Assembly: GCF_010389155.1 (NCBI RefSeq) | Contig: NC_057768.1 | Location: 7,934,501 to 7,998,500 of the forward strand | Source of the DNA: Erigeron canadensis | Lineage: Eukaryota; Streptophyta; Magnoliopsida; Asterales; Asteraceae | Direction of reading: 5' to 3' | DNA: 64,000 nt | In this document: positions 59,331 through 64,000 of the stretch, one piece after another | Layout: each line of letters begins with the position of its first letter | Numbering within the stretch: the first letter of the stretch is position 1 | Notes under the pieces: model-generated | Databases searched by the model: none | Told to the model about the DNA's origin: nothing | The model's input: only the letters and a program-made list of their open reading frames with translations | Made by a program: the position numbers and the translations under genes

Positions 59331-60860
59331 CTACAAGCCCGACTTCGGTCAAAGTACGAAGAGTGTAAATTAATTTCATTCTCTTTTAACAACGGAGTTT
59401 AATTAAACAAGTCTTCACAAGATATCTATATCTACAAGGGCTTAAAACTCGTCCGTTGGACGGTGGGGATGAAAGGAAATTGTTTTCATTGTTGAATTTG
59501 TTGGTTTTGTTAAAGAGTTAAATTATACCGAGTATTAGATAACAGTCATATATAGATATATTACATTCTCAGTCTAGAACTGGGCTTGAACCTTACTGTT
59601 TAAACATATTGCAATGGCTCGGGAAACAGTCTAGGAAATCAAATGGCCATAGGAATCCCAGCCGGGCCGCGTTGTTTTTTTAACTAAGAAAAACTTATCC
59701 AGCCTACATTTGAGTTGCCAATCTCAAGGGTGTAGAATTTTTAGTCAAAAAGATTTTAACATAACAGAGCTATGACAAAATTGAAAAAGAAGTCCACGTC
59801 AATAAGTCTTCAAACGCCCCACATGTTTAAATTACTTACCCTTGCTCTTCCACCGTTAGGCATGTCACCCCAGACCTCATGATTGTTCATTTTATGTAGA
59901 CCCTTTTCAATTTTATATCCTCTGATGGTCTCATCCATTCTACAGCATTTATATGCCATCAATATATTGACTTTCAAGAAGCCAAAAAGATCGACAAAAT
60001 TCTATGTACATATAAAAATTATGATATACTACTTGGTTCAAACCTAAAGACAAAGAAATAGTCGCTACCTCAGAGAGTTTGACACCTCAATAATTATAAT
60101 CCCCTCCGTCTAAAAGAAGTGCCATGCTTTGATCCCCTGGCAACAGAGGCCAACTAAATATCGTACAAATAAAGTGAATGCGACGGGGTCGACATAGTAT
60201 GTAATGATGATCCCTAATACAGGAAAAAAAAAAGATTATGCTATAGAAATCTAGGATGTCAAACGAAGTCTTTTTTACCTCAAATACCGCATGCACCTCA
60301 CACTCTCACTTTAGTATCACAATTCTTGTTCTCAAATCCCCTAAAAAAGACCTGGGGCATGTGTACATCCATAATTCTATTTCGGTGATCTGTAATTCTA
60401 TTTTGGTGATGGATGAACTTCAAGAGATTGGGAAGGCCATTGTTTAGAATGTAAGTCTTAGAGATACATCCTATCATTTAAAAGAAAAAAAAAAGTTAAA
60501 CTATGGAACGAATGTCACTAATAATAATAAGACTTACTTTGCTAGCTTGGCTTGGGAAGTAAATTAGTCGATCATTATCTGCAAGATGGAATACACCGAA
60601 GGCTCTTTAAGTACGTTGACACAACTATGTGCCAAATGTGTGTGAGTAAGCTCTTAGTTAAATGGCAGAATATGTATACTAACCTTGCGAAGAGGTATAA
60701 CCGAGAACAGCCAAGGAAGGTAATGACTAACAGAAAACCAATCAACCAACCCAGAGTTATAGTATTTATATTCAACAAAAATAATGCAAAGGTTTCGGGC
60801 AACAAATATAATTATGTATATAAAGTGTGTTAAACAAAAAATAAGGCAAGTGTTACAGGG
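59331..60860. other. Intergenic, no gene recognised
   Basis: GGCTTAAAACTCGTCCGTTGGACGG (59438-59462) is a GC palindrome like the one at 61489-61513 (GGCTTAAAACGTGTGCGTTG); both look like inverted Helitron-type 3' tails. Several short frames at 60087-60850 have no domain support. Confidence 0.35.
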
Positions 60861-60879
60861 ATTCAGGGATTGTCCCATA

Positions 60880-61359
60880 CACGGACTCCATTTCAAGTGT
60901 TGTTGCTTCGTGATCCTTTTCGGCCCTTGCGGTTGGTGCTGGTATAAATGAACCAGCCATTTTTGTCCCCACATTGATGACCTCCATCTTGTTTCTAAAC
61001 ACATCAACCTGCAAGAGTAAAAAGAAGCCCGTAAATATTCATCAATCAAGTAATCCATCACAAAAGATGTTCACTAAGAAACCTAACACATGCCTCTTCC
61101 ATTGTGTAACGCGCCTAGGCCAACTGCATGTCTCAACCTTTGACCGACCTCAGTAATTGGAAGACCAGTATCTTGTAAATCTACACCACTGAAATCGAAA
61201 GGTATAATCAATGAACACTATGTAGCTGAACACAGACATCAATGCTCGAATCAAATGCAAGGCACGCTGACCTGAGTGAATCCTTCAAAGATTTCAATGC
61301 GGAGACGTCAACATTGTCAATAACCGGCGTGCTTGATGTGCTCAATAGGCAGAGCTGGC
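60880..61359 (-). pseudogene. Exon-like fragments of an unrecognised protein
   Basis: On the - strand three splice-bounded segments occur. (CTACAG|) 61359-61272 reads VIDNVDVSALKDSLKDSL, ending CTCAG|GTCAGC. (TTTCAG|) at about 61190 reads SGVDLQDTGLPITEVGQRLR then HAV. (TTGCAG|) 61011 onward reads VDVFRNKMEVINVGTKMAGS, FIPAPTARAEKDHEATTLEM and ESVYGTIPESL, then TAA at about 60871. The second and third do not join in one frame (a GC donor GAG|GCATGT is the best candidate, one base out). The family is not recognised; a decayed gene is likely. Confidence 0.4.
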
Positions 61360-61734
61360 CTGTAGGATATATGTCACTATCATGTTAAAATAAAAACATC
61401 TCTTGACTTCCTCAATTAATAACATCCGAATAAGTACTAAAAACTTCAATATCCAAATCAAACTACTTCAAAACACTATGTAAGGGCTTAAAACGTGTGC
61501 GTTGCACGCCGGGGAGGAATTGGAATTGATTGCATCTTGTAAACACATTCAACAATTATCGTACAAATATGAATCCATGTGATCTTAAAAGCTCTTGCAA
61601 CGTTATGTAACAAAAACATATTCTAATTCAACAGTTCTCGTACAAATAAGCACCTAGAACAATAAAACTTTAATGACATTTAACGTAAAAGAAAAACTAT
61701 ACAAAAAGAATATAATGTATAGTTACTTCACCAT

Positions 61735-62023
61735 GTAAAGTATTCACAGCATTGCTTGCGGCTTCGGGTAATTCAGATCATGCCTAATATCTCAATATTT
61801 TTTCTTTCCTCCTGTCCTCAAATTGACGCCACATAATCTGTTCTGTCTCCACTTTCTTTTGAGCACCAGCAACATACAAAACCTTTGAAATTGTATTGAA
61901 ACAAAGTTTTAAAGAGAGCTAACCAAGGCTGAAAGAGTTCATGGCTTCTACTGTCTTTTGTGCATCATTTGGGTTTTCAAAATTCACAAAACCAAAGCCC
62001 TTTGTAAAACCATTGTCGAGATG
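61735..62023 (-). pseudogene. Poly(A)-binding-protein-like RRM fragments
   Basis: Exon-like segment 62023-61924 (AATAG|CATCTCGAC ... CCTTG|GTTAGC) encodes NGFTKGFGFVNFENPNDAQK then TVEAMN, the RNP1 region of an RRM as in PABP (KGFGFVNF). Segment 61882-61784 (CAAAG|GTTTTGTATG) encodes VLYVAGAQKKVETEQIMWRQ then FEDRRKEKI and a stop, matching the LYVGRAQKK linker of poly(A)-binding proteins. A further LPEAASNAVNTLHG lies near 61735-61780. RRM order and length are incomplete, so this is a fragmentary gene copy. Confidence 0.6.
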
Positions 62024-63229
62024 CTATTAAAGACAACACATTTATGTAGGTACATCCATGAGTTTTCCGTTGTAAAAACTATGTAATTTCAGGATAAAAT
62101 CAACAATGTAATTGCAAACGGAGAGTAAACAGTTCATCTCCCTTCTGCACATACTAAAATTAAATCTTAAATCAACATATACAACTTTCCGAGTCGAAAA
62201 TTCTACTGTATTAGTAACAATAAATATTAAAAATTCAAAAACTACTTTTTGAGGCATTTTAACAAAACACCTATTGTGTAATCTTACCAAAATAACATTC
62301 ATATCAAATATATACAACATAGATATACATAGTACTTGACCTGAATAAATCAAAAAAAATTAACAAAAATAATGAAAATAAAACATGTAAAAAGAAAAAA
62401 ACCTGAATGAACCTGAAAAGAAAGTTGTTTACACAATTTATATGGAATTAAAGGATTAAAAGAACCCAAAACCTGGGGTGGATTTTCAGTTGGTATGATA
62501 AATAGAACTTTTTGAAGATTTAAGCAGAAATTCCAATTCAGTACAAAGCAATATTTTAAACTTACCTGAATAACTTGAGGCAATTGGTTGTCTAAATTGT
62601 AAAAGGATTCCTCCCAGTCGATTACAACTTGAAAGGTTCCTTTATATCCCCTTAGTTAACGATATCAAACACAAACTTGTCAAACCCTTTGTCTTCATCA
62701 ACCTCCAAATGAATTAAATTAAATGGGAGTTGATGAGTTATTAAATTAAATGGGAGTGTATCGGTTCATTAATCAAACACATTGTTTGTTAGGAATACAA
62801 ACAGTTATGGATTGAATACATATTGACGTGAATAGACAAAGATATATAATATAATCATCTACTAAATACATCATTAATAGGAGTGATAATTTAGCTTTAG
62901 TAAAAATATATAACATTAAGTACATAGATTAAGAAAAGAGAGGAAAATTTCAATGTTGATTCAAAAAACTCAGTTGTTATCTAAGGATAGAGATTAATTA
63001 ACAAACAATAAACTACAATTAACTCTTGGCAATCCAAAAGACACATAATCAACATACTCATAATCAACATTTAGAAGGATTAAAGCATTCAATTTATTAA
63101 CACACATAATCAACATACCAATAATCAACATTTAGAAGGATTAAAGCATTTCATTTATTCAATTAACTAGTTAAGAAGAGAGATGTTTTAGTTTCAAATT
63201 TGATAACACAAACTCAGTTTTTATATGAT
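62024..63229. other. Intergenic, no gene recognised
   Basis: AT-rich; short frames only. A direct repeat of CACATAATCAACATACxxATAATCAACATTTAGAAGGATTAAAGCATT occurs at about 63043-63088 and 63102-63149. Confidence 0.4.
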
Positions 63230-63475
63230 ATATAGATACTACTATATAAAAATTATAACCCTATGTTGAAAATTTACATAAATGGGACATGCGAATTGAC
63301 CAAAATACCCTTAATGAATTATATCACTATCAACCCTTAATATTAAATTACATCATTAGTCCATTATATTAGAAAATATCTCTACTAACCCCTTTAAATC
63401 AAATACTTTTACCTACACCAATAAATGTCGCCACCACCGTCATCGCCGGCTCGCCGCTGCATTGCGCGGGTACCA
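63230..63475 (+). mobile_element. Helitron-like tail element
   Basis: ATACTACTATATAAAAATTA at the left and CCGGCTCGCCGCTGCATTGC then GCGGGTACCATGCTCG|T at the right, the same tail type as 8497-8517 and 34249-34291. Non-coding. Confidence 0.45.
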
Positions 63476-64000
63476 TGCTCGTCAAAGGAAAAAAGATTAC
63501 ATCATACTAGATGAGCTACTCTACTACATCGGTTAAAAAAAGATTACATCATATTAGATGGGCTATTCTACTACATCGGCTATGAAAAAGTAATTTATAT
63601 GGCGATGATAATCATAAGCCCTATGATGGGAAACTACCACGTTAGGTTTGGAGAGAGATAGGACCGAAGTAAGAAATGAAAACAATCAAATGGAAAAATA
63701 TCAACGTTGTTAACATGTTTCGTAGAAAACGATACCCTATTCTTGTGTTTTCATAAAGACCACCACCATACCGAGATAATCCCATGCAAAATCGTCTAAG
63801 ATAAGGATGTAGTGATAATAGATACTCAATTCAGCAACACAAAAAAGATCACAAACTGCATTGATGACAACCAATCATTATTGACGTCACTCGTTCTACT
63901 TTAAGATTTTTTGTGTTTAAGTAATATCCATACTACTTTTCATGGATTATGAATCGTAAATATCGTCACTGACTTGTTTTATTTATACCATTAAATTTAT
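63476..64000. other. Intergenic, no gene recognised
   Basis: A near-direct repeat of AAAAGATTACATCATAxTAGATG (63491-63512 and 63539-63560) is the only structure noted. Confidence 0.4.

Overview
The window is nuclear DNA from a flowering plant, almost certainly a eudicot. It is AT-rich, with long introns, GT-AG splice sites and one probable AT-AC minor-class intron. Plant-specific gene families are separated by large tracts of transposon debris. An asterid such as a daisy-family species would fit, but that is an impression and cannot be proven here.

Three protein genes can be modelled. (1) A CYP84A-type ferulate/coniferaldehyde 5-hydroxylase on the + strand (6652-11989, two exons, 502 aa) for syringyl lignin and sinapate synthesis; its single intron is swollen to 3.8 kb. 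(2) A DUF726/TMCO4-type membrane-associated alpha/beta-hydrolase on the - strand (41790-45200, 15 exons, about 635 aa). It is complete except for an apparent one-base frameshift in exon 1. (3) A PHD-SWIB-Plus3-GYF-CCCH chromatin protein of the NERD / CCCH-44 family on the - strand (48769-58877, 10 exons, 1508 aa, in frame throughout).

Layout: 1-6550 is a graveyard of small elements (CACTA-, Stowaway-, hAT- and Mutator-type MITEs, LINE and RTE 3' ends, Helitron-like copies). 6551-11989 is the P450 gene. 12000-26000 is transposon-derived: an 870-bp palindrome, a Harbinger-like ORF remnant, a SINE with an 18-bp target duplication, a probable LTR fragment carrying a 37-bp minisatellite, and MITEs. 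26000-32400 may be a transcribed multi-exon locus of unknown nature interrupted by an L1-type LINE. 32500-36600 holds more MITEs and Helitron-like copies. 36800-40149 is a nearly intact RTE-clade LINE. 41790-45200 is the DUF726 gene, 45200-48200 is repeats, and 48769-59000 is the NERD-like gene. 59000-64000 is mostly non-coding, with degenerate exons that include a poly(A)-binding-protein-like fragment.

The three genes are not an operon-like unit. From memory, however, the P450 and DUF726 genes are immediate neighbours in Arabidopsis too (At4g36220/At4g36210), so this looks like an old gene pair pushed 30 kb apart by transposons. I found no bacterial-type system, CRISPR array or viral gene set. 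The most interesting signals are the AT-AC intron, the duplicated GW module, the exon-1 frameshift, the SINE/RTE tail sharing and a strongly conserved core in a Helitron-like family.
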